Below, in pieces: positions 44,222 to 56,100 of a DNA stretch of 64,000 bases. Position 1 is the stretch's first letter, and each line of letters starts with the position of its first letter. The notes under the pieces were generated by a model. It was not told the DNA's origin. It was given only the letters and a program-made list of their open reading frames with translations, and searched no databases. Source of the DNA: Guadua angustifolia (lineage: Eukaryota; Streptophyta; Magnoliopsida; Poales; Poaceae); the NCBI GenBank assembly GCA_036346375.1, contig CM070512.1, forward strand, positions 38,734,466-38,798,465, given 5' to 3'. The translations under genes and the position numbers were made by a program.

Positions 44222-44451
44222 GAACCTATTTGGTAGAGCTTCAGATTTCAACTTGACCTGAAATCTGAAATTTGTAGGCTAAAATAAAGTGAATTAAGTT
44301 TATATTTTTGGTCTAAAATGTAAACAAGATGATCTATGTAAAAACTCTTAATGTACTTACAGCTCCACCTTCACGAATCTGGTGAAGCTAGAATTTTCAG
44401 TTTCACCAGATTCACAAATCTGAAGAAGCTGAATCCTTGCCAAACACACTC
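44222..44451. mobile_element. Tourist-like MITE 2, TSD TTA
   Basis: The ends GAACCTATTTGG and CCAAACACACTC are imperfect inverted repeats, flanked by TTA at 44219-44221 and 44452-44454. A TTA/TAA target agrees with the PIF/Harbinger (Tourist) group. It shares its interior with MITE 1, 70 bp away, so one family inserted here twice. Confidence 0.7.
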
Positions 44452-44454
44452 TTA

Positions 44455-44984
44455 AGCTGGTTATGTGGCCAAACACTGATGAGCCTCCCTCCCTCAGTCT
44501 GCTGCTAATCCGGAATGGATTGTTAGGTTAGAAGGCTCCAAAAGCTATCATGAGTTCATGACCAACTGTTGTGAAAGATGAAGGGAATTTCATTTTTCGG
44601 GGAGGCTCACATGGGGAGCTCTTTCCCCCCTTTTTTTCTTTCGTTTACTTTTGCAGTAGTAATCATGCTTTTGTTTTTTTCCTCTTGTGATTTGACAATA
44701 GCCCTACTATACTTTAAAGATTGTTGATTAAAAAACATAAAAAATGCTGGGATTTGCTGTGTTGGTTTTTTCCTTTTTAATTGTCTATTAGGTGATAGCT
44801 CTATTTCCTAACATTTTTATATTTTCTCTGGAATTGACATGCCGCTTGGCTCCACCACAAGTCCCTAACCATTATGTTGCTACATACAAACAGCAATTCC
44901 ATATCACTTCCATTAAATAGAATACATTTTTTTTCCTACCTAATCGGACCAATCTATTGAGTTTGTGAGTTAGGTATATGATAT
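44455..44984. other. No gene recognised
   Basis: AT-rich with T-runs. No frame or terminal structure can be supported. Confidence 0.4.
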
Positions 44985-45593
44985 CACTACACTGGTTTTT
45001 TTTTTTTTTTTTGTGTCAATACAAGCATAGAGTTTCCAACAAAGGTCTTCCTAGCAGGAGAAAAATCAGAATAACGCTCTAGTACCTAATTGGCATGTTC
45101 ATACCCCCTAGACACACCCCTTTCTTTTTCTTGAGGGAAAAAAAAACAAGAACACAGACAGGAGAAATAGTCAACATAAGTGGTCGGTTTTCCTCCAGCT
45201 TTTTTCAGTTTTCTCCACCAATAATTGATTTGCAAGGCAACGACACCACGCTGGAGGATTTGGAGCCACAGAGACCACCCATCTATTCACTGTCGTCTTT
45301 AGCAGATGGAATTCTTAACGATTTTTTTTAAATAATACATTTTTTATTCAAAATTTCAAAACTATACCATCGAAAAAAAATTACAGAAATATACCCCTGT
45401 CGCCCGATGAAATGGCGACAGGGGCCTAAATTGCAAAACAAACGGGCGACAGGAGGCCACGTCGCCCCCCAGGCCTCCTGTCGCCCAATCAAATGGCGAC
45501 ATAAGCCTGTCGCCCGATCAAATGGCGACAAGATCCTGTGGCTGTGGCTCCAAATCCTAACGTTAGGTTGATCCTGACAAGAAAGCCAGTGTG
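44985..45593. mobile_element. Possible CACTA-derived element with nested palindromes
   Basis: The left end reads CACTACACTGG. The right end, reverse complemented, reads AAACACACTGG, matching 9 of 11. Inside, GGATTTGGAGCCACAG (45256-45271) is repeated exactly inverted at 45542-45557, enclosing a block of GTCGCC palindromes (45398-45530). The inner block may be a separate insertion. The terminal match is too weak to be sure of the superfamily. Confidence 0.4.
45398..45530. repeat. Cluster of TGTCGCC/GGCGACA palindromes
   Basis: CTGTCGCC is followed by CGATGAAAT and GGCGACAG at 45398-45422. Variants with AATCAAAT and GATCAAAT lie at about 45479-45502 and 45507-45530. A further inverted pair GGGCGACAGGAGGCC / GGCCTCCTGTCGCCC spans 45444-45486. 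All could form hairpins. Confidence 0.8.
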
Positions 45594-45652
45594 TTTAGCT
45601 GGGTTAAATTAGCTCTCTCTCTCAAACCTAGAGGGATATCTGGATTCTGGAG

Positions 45653-46124
45653 TGTTAGTAGTGATCTTCGGCCATTACTAAAGATCCCAAAAATCAGAGC
45701 CATAATTAAAATCTGAAAAATCAGGACTAATTACTAGCGCATTGATCGGGAGCGCTCTATTAATTTTTGGTTCGGTCCCGTTTGCTAGGGCAATATTAAT
45801 AGGGAATCACTGGCACTCGTTGTTGGGTAGAGAAAAATCTCACGAGTATAGCCTTCCCGAAATTTGTTCCGATCAAAAGGTTGCGCCTAAGCAAGCGAAG
45901 ATCCGATCCATCGCCAAGACGATCTTGGCGACTTCACTACGCTGGTGTTCATCTTCTCCAACCGACGCTAACACTAATGACTTATTCACCGGGTCAGTCG
46001 ATTCTTCTAACGACTTATTTCCGCACATTTTAGTGATCATCCTTTTAGGCTAGCTAATGATTCATGTGCTTATTTAAGTCTTAGAGTCTAGCTCATCATG
46101 TTCATGTTTAACTTAATCCTAACA
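45653..46124 (+). mobile_element. Copia 5' LTR, 472 bp
   Basis: It starts TGTTAGTAGTGAT and ends CCTAACA. Compared with the 3' LTR it has about 28 extra bases near 45700 and roughly ten substitutions. Confidence 0.92.
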
Positions 46125-46126
46125 TT

Positions 46127-46138
46127 TGGTATCAGAGC
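46127..46138 (+). promoter_or_regulatory. Copia primer-binding site (initiator tRNA-Met)
   Basis: TGGTATCAGAGC two bases after the 5' LTR, complementary to the 3' end of initiator tRNA-Met, the usual primer of Copia elements. Confidence 0.9.
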
Positions 46139-47090
46139 ATCCAAGCCTAAATTTTGATCCTGCTTAGTTTTCTTTCGGCTCGGTTTTTGATTCGTGTCGG
46201 TTAGTTCGGCTAAGAATAGAGAAAGAGGGGAAAAGAATCAAGAACCCTAGTTCTAAAACCCCTAAATCCAAACCCTAAAAACCCCAAAATCCCCTAATCA
46301 ATCAAGAGCAAACCCTAAAATGTTCTAAGAGGGGATTTTCCGGGGCTTACCTCATCCGTGTGCGGCCTCAGATCCTTTGCTCGCGCGTGGTCGCGGTTGC
46401 CTCGCCTTCGTCCGCTTGCCGTGCGCAACCTCATTTCTGCCGCGCCGGAGTCTCATGCGCGCCGGCCGGTTCCCGGCTTGCGTGTGCTTTGCCTCATTTG
46501 AGTCGTTATCGACATCCGTCATGCCGCTCGCCATCGCCACTTGCTTTTGCTCTCTATCGCCGAGTCCGCTCGCTTAGTCGCCGCAGCGGAGGTTTCGGGC
46601 AGAGAAGAAGCCAAATGAATTAGGTTTAGAGTTTTTTCTCACACAGTTTTTTTTGTTCGGTGTTCGAGCAATCCGCACCGTCGGTTCGGATCGACGGCCG
46701 AGATTGCTGCGCCCGGTAGTCGCTGCTGGGCCGTGCCGCGTTTTGGGCCGCACCATTTAGCTGGGCTACGAGGATTTGTTGGGCCGGATTTATTTTGTTT
46801 TAGCCCAGTTAGTTTATTTGATTAAATCTTTAAATTTCCAGCAAATAAGTATTGTTTAATTACTTTATTTCATGGGCATTATTATTATTCAGATTAATTT
46901 TAATGATTATTTTGCTGTGTAAGTTAATTAATGAGGCTATTTGGCCGGACCGATAGCCTATGTGGTGTTTTGTTTCGGTGAAATCCAACCTCAGCCACCG
47001 GATTGTGATCCGACGGACGACGTTGTCTGAGCGCCACCACGGGCCTGCGGCACAGATGGGCCACCTGAACGATTTTGGGCCAAGCTGAGC
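46139..47090 (+). other. Copia leader, GC-rich, no intact gag
   Basis: Contains short AAACCCTAAA-like stretches (46255-46320), then a GC-rich block (46350-46760). The frames there are short and have no recognisable gag domain. Confidence 0.5.
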
Positions 47091-47299
47091 AAGGTAGAAG
47101 TTAAATTTTGGGCTTTAATTAATTTCAGTGCATTTTCTTATGATTAATGTTGTTCTTTTTATGCACTGCAATAATTAATGTCAATTGCCCAATAATAATA
47201 CATCACTTTATACACTTCTTTGGTTAATGTTTAGTTGCCATAAGTGATGCAATTATGATAATTAAGGAATGCAAAAATTTAGTTAATGTTTTCCGGCAT

Positions 47300-48400
47300 A
47301 TTATGATTAAGTTTGTCTCAAATCAAAATAGAACCAACGGGAAATTTTGATTTGGGACTATAACCAAGTTTTGGATATTAATATACTTAAGTATTGACTT
47401 TTCATGATTGTATTTCTTACCAAAGTTGTTTATAATCATGAATTGTTAAAGTTTATTGCCTCTTGGTGATTTGTTTTAGATCCTAAGCCATGCATTATTA
47501 ATTAGCCCATCTTTGGGCATAAGTTTTAGACTGGTTTTTGGATGTTTTCTTATATAGGACACAAATAACGCTTTAGTGCATTCCGGGAAAAAGTTAAGAT
47601 GGGATTAGTTAAGTACTATGTTTCTACCTGAGTTGTTTATATTTTCACATATGTTGTAATTTCTTATGCCCTGAATTCTTAGCTTAAGCTTTTTTCCTTA
47701 TTGTCAATTTAGTATTTAATTTACTATTCATTAATTATTAATTGTTTATGCTTCCGCAATTTAGTACTTGATGTCTAATGCTCAATAATTTTGATCATGT
47801 GATTAATTTTGTCTCTTATTAATGTATTTTACCTTGAGACATTGTGATTATGATTAATTAAATGCTTCATGACTATATAGTGACCAACGTTTTTTATGGG
47901 TCACGTGACATTTAATTAATTCTCATATTAATTAAGTTATTGAGTCTTTTCAAGCATTTATATGATAAAGACTAGATTATAATTAAGATATCTCTAATTA
48001 AGATGGAACCAATGAGAAGTCTTAGTTAGAGATTTAATGAAGTTTTGGGATTATGTTGTGGCCATAATTGCATTCTGACCAAAGTTGTTTGCAATTGTGT
48101 ACCATTCCCATAGATTAAGTTCTTTTCCGTTATGTACCCAAAAGTGATACGGTTTGGAATTGTAGTTATGTTTTGGGATTATGTTGTGACACACGGTTAT
48201 ATTCTGACTAAAGTTGCTTATAGTCATGTGTCATTCCCATAGCTTCTCTAATCAAAATGGAACCAACGAGAAGTTTTGGTTAGAGATTTCATGTTGATTT
48301 GAGGATTATGTTTTATGGCTCATGGTTACAAACTGATCATCATTGTTTGTGATCATTTGCCATCCCCATTAGTGAATCCATTTATTCTTCGCTTTCTACA
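47300..48400 (+). repeat. Diverged internal repeats of the Copia element
   Basis: A unit of 120-140 bp with 'aatggaaccaacgagaagtt', 'ttttgggattatgtt', 'ctgaccaaagttgtttat' and 'tgtcattcccatag' recurs at about 47320, 47995, 48160 (partial) and 48245. Untranslatable and AT-rich. Confidence 0.65.
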
Positions 48401-48929
48401 AAAATGTGATGCGAAGATGGATCGTTGATTCTTTCCTCATATTAAGTTCTTCGTTTTACCTAATGGTGAAGCGAATTAGAATTATTAAGCTTTGTCATTA
48501 GCATGTTATTAACCTAATCAGCGTAGGGTTAATTTTATGATAGAAAATCATTCATTTTTTTGTATATTAAGTAATGATCAGTGTTATATCCCTATTATCA
48601 ATTCAGCCATAAGTTCTTTGGCTATTTCTAGTACCCTAATAAGAAATAGAGTAATTTATTAGCATATTATTCTTGAGATTATTGATTATGCACACCAACA
48701 TAATGTTGATGATTAGCTCCTATTAGATGAAGCATCTAATAACTTAGACTTTGACAAGAATTCAATAGTCTGATAACTAGTGAGAGCAATTTAAGCAAAT
48801 GTCCCTTTTGATCATAAAATTTAGGATCTGTGGGAGCAATCCTCCAGTTAAATTATGACTATATGGCAATAGTGGAAAAGCATTATAAGACTCCTCAAAA
48901 GTTATTGCCGAGATATCGATCATAAGAGT

Positions 48930-50230
48930 GCTTAAAGTCAATGAGTTACGACATTAAAAAAATGGAGCCCTTCTAATTCACTCCACTACGTCATTCATAA
49001 AGAATATAACAACAATAATGAAGAATGAGAAGTTAACTATGATTGTGCTCATGAATGTGTGCATTCATAAAGAAAGTTGGCTAAATACTAAGATAAAAAA
49101 TTGTGTTTATGCTGCCAACATTACCTCAGGACTATGAAAGTTTTAAAGCAAAGCCTTAGAGAATGAATAGGAGGCTAATGTTAAAACAGTTGGAGGGGGA
49201 GAATGGAACGTCTCATTAAGAAAAGAAAAGCTTCATTATGTGAGACATAAACCCCATAAACAAATTATTTACTCTCTCCTTGTCAATAAGTTTAATGGAT
49301 GGAAGGATTAAAGATAATTAATATCAGTACCTTACACTTTGGAAAAATTAAGTTACTTATATACGTAGGATTATCAAGCTTCCATCTAGTCTAAAGGGTA
49401 CCACTGAGTTTATAGAAATATTTATTCTAGTGGGAGCTTTAAGGCAAGGTAAACTATACTTGACACAATCGTGCTTATGTTCTAATGCCGATAGTCCAAG
49501 AGAATAGTAATCCTTGTCTCTAAAAGTTCAAATTCCAGTTGATTCTAGAGTTTATGATAATGCGAGCCTCACATAAGGATACCTTAAGTTTCAATCTTAA
49601 GACCAATGGGAGTAAATTTAACATCTTGACTGTTTATATGGACTTAATTATTTATATAGACGATCAATATCAGCAATAGGGATATTAATGTTTAAGACCC
49701 AGATATTTCCTTTCTCTTTTGGTAATTAAAGTTTGTCTTGGTGATGTCTCTCATGTTTGGACTATTAAGATTCACCAAGATAGGTCCAATATTAAGGGAG
49801 TTTACTCGATTATTAAGGGCGAAAGAAGTTTTTTTCTTATGTTCCGCTGTCATGAACATTATGTATACTCAAGTTTGTATACGCCCTTATTTAACGTTTG
49901 TAACTAGGATACTTGGCAAATATTAATCCAGGACTAGACTACTGGAAAACTACTAAAGACAACTTTGCATCATAGGCAAAGTGCTATTGATTACATGCTC
50001 ACATATAAGAAGTCTGATAATCATAAAGTTATGGGTTATTCAGACACAGATTATGCAAGGTATGTTGATATTAAGAAATCTACATCAAGTCAAATATTCA
50101 ACCTTGCGGACAGAGCCATATTGTGGAATGGCTCTAATCAATATCTTAAGGCATCATTAATGACGCAAGCAGACTTATGGCATATCATAAGACTATTAGA
50201 TAATGAGAAATCCACAATAAGCTATTGTAG
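48930..50230 (+). pseudogene. Decayed Copia gag and RT/RNase H remnants
   Basis: Near 49110 the frame LPTLPQDYESFKAKP resembles Copia gag. Near 49855-49915 MYTQVCIRPYLTFVTRILGK resembles the end of Copia reverse transcriptase. 49965-50190 gives YMLTYKKSDNHKVMGYSDTD and then KKSTSSQIFNLADRAILWNG, the RNase H of Copia elements. The integrase and most of the RT are missing, and stops and frame changes lie between the pieces. Recognised by eye from family wording. Confidence 0.75.
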
Positions 50231-50853
50231 TTTAAGAATAGAAAATTTTATTTTTAGCTTAAGATTCTATCCTGGAATTTATTATGTAAGAGTGCAATTT
50301 TTGCTTTAGGAAAATTTATTTTTAGTTTAAGATTCTATCCTAGAATTTATTATGTAAGAGTGCAATTTTTGCTTCAAGTAACAACATGTCAAGTTGTGCT
50401 GCCAAACACATGACGTTGTGAAAGATATAATCCAGAATCAAATTATTGATGTTCAGCCTATAAGGATTGTGTATCATGTTTAATATACAAGTTTATGCAT
50501 CATGTTTGATTTAATAATTCCCTGTTAAAGGCTTGTCTTAAAATTAATGCCGGCATAAGAATTATTGACAACCTATACTTCTGGGACAAATTGAGATCTC
50601 AACTTCTATTCTGGAAATTACAAAGTTTGTTTTCACCTTTTAATGTGCACATGATGACAAATAAAAACAAACTGCACATAAGGACCGCAAGAATAAAGAC
50701 CAACTCCCATTAAGAATAAGTAATTATCCTATCGAGACAGAGTGATGCGCTATAGATACTGGGGTTGCAGCGGTGCTTAAATTAATCGTTGTAATACTTT
50801 ATCTTGGTGTACTGTTCTGTTGAGTATGGACTTATGAAATTAGACTTACGATC

Positions 50854-50864
50854 AAGTGGAAGAA
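50854..50864 (+). promoter_or_regulatory. Copia polypurine tract
   Basis: AAGTGGAAGAA directly before the 3' LTR start TGTTAG. Confidence 0.75.
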
Positions 50865-51308
50865 TGTTAGTAGTGATTTTCGGCCATTACTAAAGATCCG
50901 AAAAGTCAGGATTGATGACTAGCGCATTGATCGGGAGCGCTCTATTAATTTTTGGTTCGGTCCCGTTTGCTAGGGCAATATTAATAGGGAATTGCTGGCA
51001 CTCGTTGTTGGGTAGAGAAAAATCTCACGAGTATAGCCTTCCCGAAATTTGTTCCGATCAAAAGGTTGCGCCTAAGCAAGCGAAGATCCGATCCATCGTC
51101 AAGACGATCTTGGCGACTTCACTACGCTGGTGTTCATCTTCTCCAACCGACGCTAACACTAATGACTTCTTCACCGGGTCAGTCGATTCTTCTAACGACT
51201 TATTTCCTCACATTTTAGTGATCATCCTTTAGGCTAGCTAATGATTCATGTGCCTATTTAAGTCTTAGAGTCTGGCTCATCATGTTCATGTTTAACTTAA
51301 TCCTAACA
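50865..51308 (+). mobile_element. Copia 3' LTR, 444 bp
   Basis: Same start and end as the 5' LTR, followed by the TSD copy TGGAG. It lacks the extra bases seen in the 5' LTR. Confidence 0.92.
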
Positions 51309-52550
51309 TGGAGTTGATACTATTGTCATTACATGGTTAATTACCTCTTCAACGAAAAGTTGATACTATTGTCATTACATTCCTTTTTATTTATTTGTTG
51401 AAGCCTTGGATTGCGTCGATCGTGCCATTTGGACGAGATCCGTCCATGATCTTGTACTTGCAGACGTGAGGTGACCATGGAGTATATTCTCCTTTCCTCT
51501 CACTGGAAAAGTTCAGTACATTCTTGCTGGTTCCAGAGAAGTGTTCCACGGGGTTGCAGATGCAGATGCGGTCAACAATTTCATCGTTTTCTCCCCCTTT
51601 TGCTCCATGTAAATCAACTAATCTTCTTCGTTCTGGCAAAGATGCAGTTCATACCGGTAATCAATCTTCTTCTTTTTGGCAAGATGATACTGGTGAGGTG
51701 TTTAAGTCACTGCTCCTTACAGCCAGAGCTCATAACTGGATCTGCAATGTACATCACGCTAGAAATTCTAGTTTCAGTTAGCTCAGGAGAAAAAGAACAC
51801 TAATTTCAGCGGTTTATTCCCAAATATTCCCTGCAGGCAGGTTCATATGGATCTTGGACTTAACCACCTTTCTTGGCCTTCTCAGTTTGGACGGCAAAAA
51901 GAAAGGGAAAAAAAAGGAGTAACAACACATTTTACTATACGTCAAGACGGCAAAATAAGCAGCATGCTAAATAACAAAGAAAACTACTAGCATACAAAAA
52001 AAAAAACAAATGTAATCAAATTAAAGGTTTTTAAGTAAAGCCAGAGAGAGAAAAAGAGAGAGCGATAAGGATGATGCAAACGAACACGTGCTGGACAAGT
52101 TACATAAAGAGTGGACATCTAAATAAAGTGCAAACCTTTATTCGATTTGCAGGCTAATTCTTGGCATGCACTCAATCTCTCTCTCTGTTTTTTTTTTTTT
52201 TGCAGTTCCGTATATATTTTTTTCAAGTGACTGCACTTATTTCAAAGCACCATGAATTATGAATAACAAAAGAAAACGTACGTGTAAATTTACTTTGCCG
52301 TGAAGGATCAAACATTGCATGGGACAAGAAAAGCTAACAATTTTGGGAGCAAAACGGTTTTCATCAAGTGCTATTGATACTGCTTGTGTTTGGATCGTTA
52401 GGGGAAATAAAAGTGATCTCATTGAGATGGCGTGTCCTATTTCGATTTCGTTTCTGTCCCAAAATCCCGATTTGTTGACTAGGCCTAGTGGTTTTGGTGC
52501 CGACTTTTTCACTGTTTTTGCGTCACCTAACAAACAAAAAGGCTCCCCGC
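51309..52550. other. No gene recognised
   Basis: A short duplication 'agttgatactattgtcattacat' occurs at about 51312 and 51357. Opposite frames at 51391-51639 (minus) and 51471-51803 (plus) look somewhat exon-like, but I cannot name them. The rest is AT-rich with homopolymers. Confidence 0.4.
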
Positions 52551-53174
52551 CACTACAGGAATCCACACTATTTTCATCAGCTCAAATTATTTTCGTCGGC
52601 CAAAAAAAGACCGACGTAAATAATTGAGTACTTTCGTCGGTCAAGTATAACCGACGAAATTACAATTATTTTCGTCGGCATTCTTCTCAAAGCCAACGAA
52701 AATAACTGAGTCACCGCGTCGGATTTTGAAATTTTTGGACTATTTTCGTCGGTCTAGGCGGCGAAAATAGAACTTATGATATTTTCGCTCGGTCTAGACC
52801 GACGAAAATAGTCCACGTGGCGATGGCGTTTTTCGCTTCGGCCGACGCAAAAAGGACTTACCAGCACGCCAAAACGCCGTCCGCACCACCAAAACGCCAA
52901 AACGCGATCGATTTTCCTCCGCCAAAATGCCAAAATGCAATCAATCGAAAAACCTAGCTCCCGCTCCACGCCCACGCCTCTCGCCGCTAGTCCCGCGCCA
53001 CGCCTCGCTGCCGCCGTCCCCATGCTGGCGTCCCCGCCGCCAGGCCGTCCCAGCGCATATGTCCCGCTCCTTCCCGAGCTGCCCCCACTCCTTCCTCACA
53101 AGCGTCGCGCTGTCCCCGTCTGTAGTGCCATGCCGTCTGAAGGAAGACCTTACACATGGTGGTGAGTTTGATGT
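52551..53174 (+). mobile_element. CACTA C, one end only
   Basis: It starts CACTACAGGAATCCACACTA and carries TTTTCGTCGG / CCGACGAAAAT inverted pairs to about 52810. A GC-rich first-exon-like block (52860-53160) follows, with a possible donor GGTG|GTGAGT at 53162. Then LTR C begins. No second end is visible. Frames at 52754-53226 are not supported as genes. Confidence 0.75.
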
Positions 53175-56100
53175 GAGCTTCATAATCTTATGTGCATACA
53201 GTGCTAGTCCAATGATCAGTAGCTAGCACGCACATTTACAACAATTGATATCACATCCATACTCTTTATTTCACATAATAAAGGTAATATACACAATAAA
53301 ATCTTACATTTCAGAGAATGCAGCGGAAAGAATCAAAGTCTTGTAGTATGCCCATACTGCACCCTCAGTAATCGGCAAGGTATAAACCCTAAAGATCTAG
53401 TTAACATTTCGAATCTGCGTCAAATGAATTCATCGAGCTATCGATTCTTTACCTAAAACAACGAATAAGCAAGGGTGAGTACTTGCGTACTCAGCAAGAC
53501 TTTAGCAAACCCTATTATACATGCAGGCCATTCAAAGGAAAGGCTTTCATGGTTATTTTGCATAAAGCTAGGTTGCAAAAAAAATTTACTGAAGTTTAGA
53601 ACATAAACGGAATATAATAAAAGCAGTTTAGTATGAATCAGTAAATTGTACGAACCTCAGTTCCTTTGATCATCTCCATGAATCAATCATTGACATCATA
53701 TATCAATCCAAAATAATTCATCTCCATGAATCAATCATTGACTTCACAAGTCAATCCGAAATAAATCCTTTTCAACAAGGATATCCAATCCAAATCATGA
53801 TGCTTGACAGCACATATCAAAGTTCACATTTTGTAAAATAAAACACTAACTAATGCAGGCGCACCAAGTGTCCCATGACCGCGGGAACGGCTAATCGATT
53901 AGTTTTACACTCTGCAGAGGTGTACAGCTTTACCCACAAGACATGACTGACTCTTTGTGCAGATCATTAGCACACTTGTTTTGGTGTGCCGTAGAGAGTC
54001 ATGACATAACCATTACATTACTTAATCCTAACTTTGCACCAGCACGGGACGAAAACCCACAATATGGCAGAAGAACTCAGAGCATAGAAATGATGGAACT
54101 TCCCCACAGAGTGGCGTACACCGTTGTATCGGTAAACGTTTGATCCATGATCACCTCAGTGTGGACGTCCCTTCGAGCAATCCATTAAGGAACAGCTCGT
54201 ACTACTCCAGCCTTCCAATGTGCAAAGCTAGTTTCAAGTAACTTAATAGGTTAAGGTCATCCCATACCAAAGACTTGTGGTTGTACAGAAAGACTTGGAT
54301 ATAACGTACAATTAGTTCGGTCCTTAATCCGATACGGGCAATAATCTCCCCCTAATCTACGTGCAAGCCCTTCTGCACACCTGGCTAATGCCAATAATTG
54401 CCCGCACCAATATTATAATTTTTATTTTTATTTTTAATTAAAATAACCAGAAAATCACCATCATGTCTCAGCATATCCAAGTATCATTTGATCAATGTCT
54501 CAAATTTTATCCAGGTTTCATTTGATCAATGCCTCAATTCGATGTATACCAAGTCTAAAGCAGGGCTAAGCAAGATTATTAAATATCTGTATACCCGAAA
54601 TGACATCTTATATTGTCTAACCATGATTCTGGGGTATCAAGGTTCACAAATTCAAATTTGTCAAAGGAGTTTCAGGAATCAACAGGTATAACTACCATTT
54701 CCCGCAATATAGCAAAGTTTAATGAATATACGCATGCAATTAAAACATTTAATGAAAACATTTATAAAACTGGGATCAACATGGTCAAAGGGGGTGCTTG
54801 CCTTGCTTACGACGAAGTCGAGGTTGCGACTGATGAAGATGATGACGGAATATACAACGTCGGGTTCTACTCGTCGATCAAAGGAAATATAGCAAATAAT
54901 AAACTTCGATAAGGGCAAAAGAAAATGGATAGAAAGAACAAATAAAACTCTTCACAAGAAACAGGGATTGCTCTTTATGGATTTATTAATTTTATTTTAC
55001 GAATTTATTATGCAAAAATTGGTTAAGATTAAATAGATATAATCATTAATTGCAAGGTTCATAGAATTTACTATTCATGATAGGTTTTCGATAACCTTAT
55101 CACTTTCGGGTTTTGCTCTAACAGGATTTAGATTCAAAGCAAGATAATTTAAGGATATCTTCTCGATTACTGCAGATTAAATCCTAAGAATCATTTCTGG
55201 TTTATTTGAGAAGGTTCTGTTGATACAAACTTCGTAATTGAAGTCCAATTGTTCTTTCTATCGAATTCATAAATATAATCTTTTAGGGTTATTTGACCTA
55301 CAAGATTTATATGCAAATCTTAGCAAATTAAGATTATCTTTTCATAACAGTGTAGACTATACTTTAAAGAACATTGCTAAACTAGCTACACGAATTTTAG
55401 GATTTGGACAAGTTATTATTTTCATCGACGAAAAAGCTTAAGTGGTAACTTTTGTTTACAATTCACGGAATCGGCCAAAAGGTAAAGTCATCGATTAACG
55501 ATTAAGGGTTTTGGACTAACTAGATTTAGATGAAAAGCATGTTGAATATGAAATATGTTTCTAGAATCTAGTAGAACAAACTTTGTAGAGCATTACTAAA
55601 TAGGTTTCATAGATTTTAGTATTTAAATGAGTTATTTTATCTACTGCCAAAGTAACTAAATCGGCCAACTTTCAAATTTCATTTCTAACTACACTATATA
55701 TGATCCTTGTTTCATTTTTCAAGTGTTAGCAGGTAGCAATCCTAGAAATGTTTTAAATTCTGTTTGGCATTATTTTGACTTAAACTGCAATAAGTTTCCT
55801 ATCTGATTACTGTTACATTTGACATTCCTTTTATGATTAAAGAATTCAAATTAAACTTTATTCCAAATATTTTTACATATATATGTCCTCACTGTTTTTA
55901 GGAACTTAATACAAATTACTTTATCATTTTATGAGCTATCATGCTATTATTTTTGTTAATGGTTATAATAGGGTTCACTAATGGTTATAAAGCAAATAAT
56001 ATGAACTTAGTTCAAAAATTAAACATTTTACATATTTGAGTTTATTATGATTCTAAGGAACATAAAAATTTATTTAACGGTTTTAGGATTTATATTTTCT

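Larger units (their letters stand above)
45653..51308 (+). mobile_element. Ty1/Copia-type LTR retrotransposon, coding region eroded
   Basis: The element is 5656 bp with LTRs at 45653-46124 and 50865-51308 and the exact TSD TGGAG at 45648-45652 and 51309-51313. A primer-binding site TGGTATCAGAGC follows the first LTR, and a polypurine tract AAGTGGAAGAA precedes the second. The inside begins with a GC-rich leader, then AT-rich repeats, and only decayed gag and RT/RNase H remain. Frames are full of stops, so it would depend on enzymes from relatives. A few percent divergence between LTRs suggests it is not among the oldest insertions. Confidence 0.92.

Noticed and set aside
46250..46330. AAACCCTAAA stretches, as in plant telomere repeats
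   Set aside because: Only isolated, imperfect copies with changing spacing within a Copia leader; not a telomeric array.
51391..51803. Exon-like frames on both strands
   Set aside because: No family recognised and no splice or start context to choose between them; listed only as unassigned sequence.
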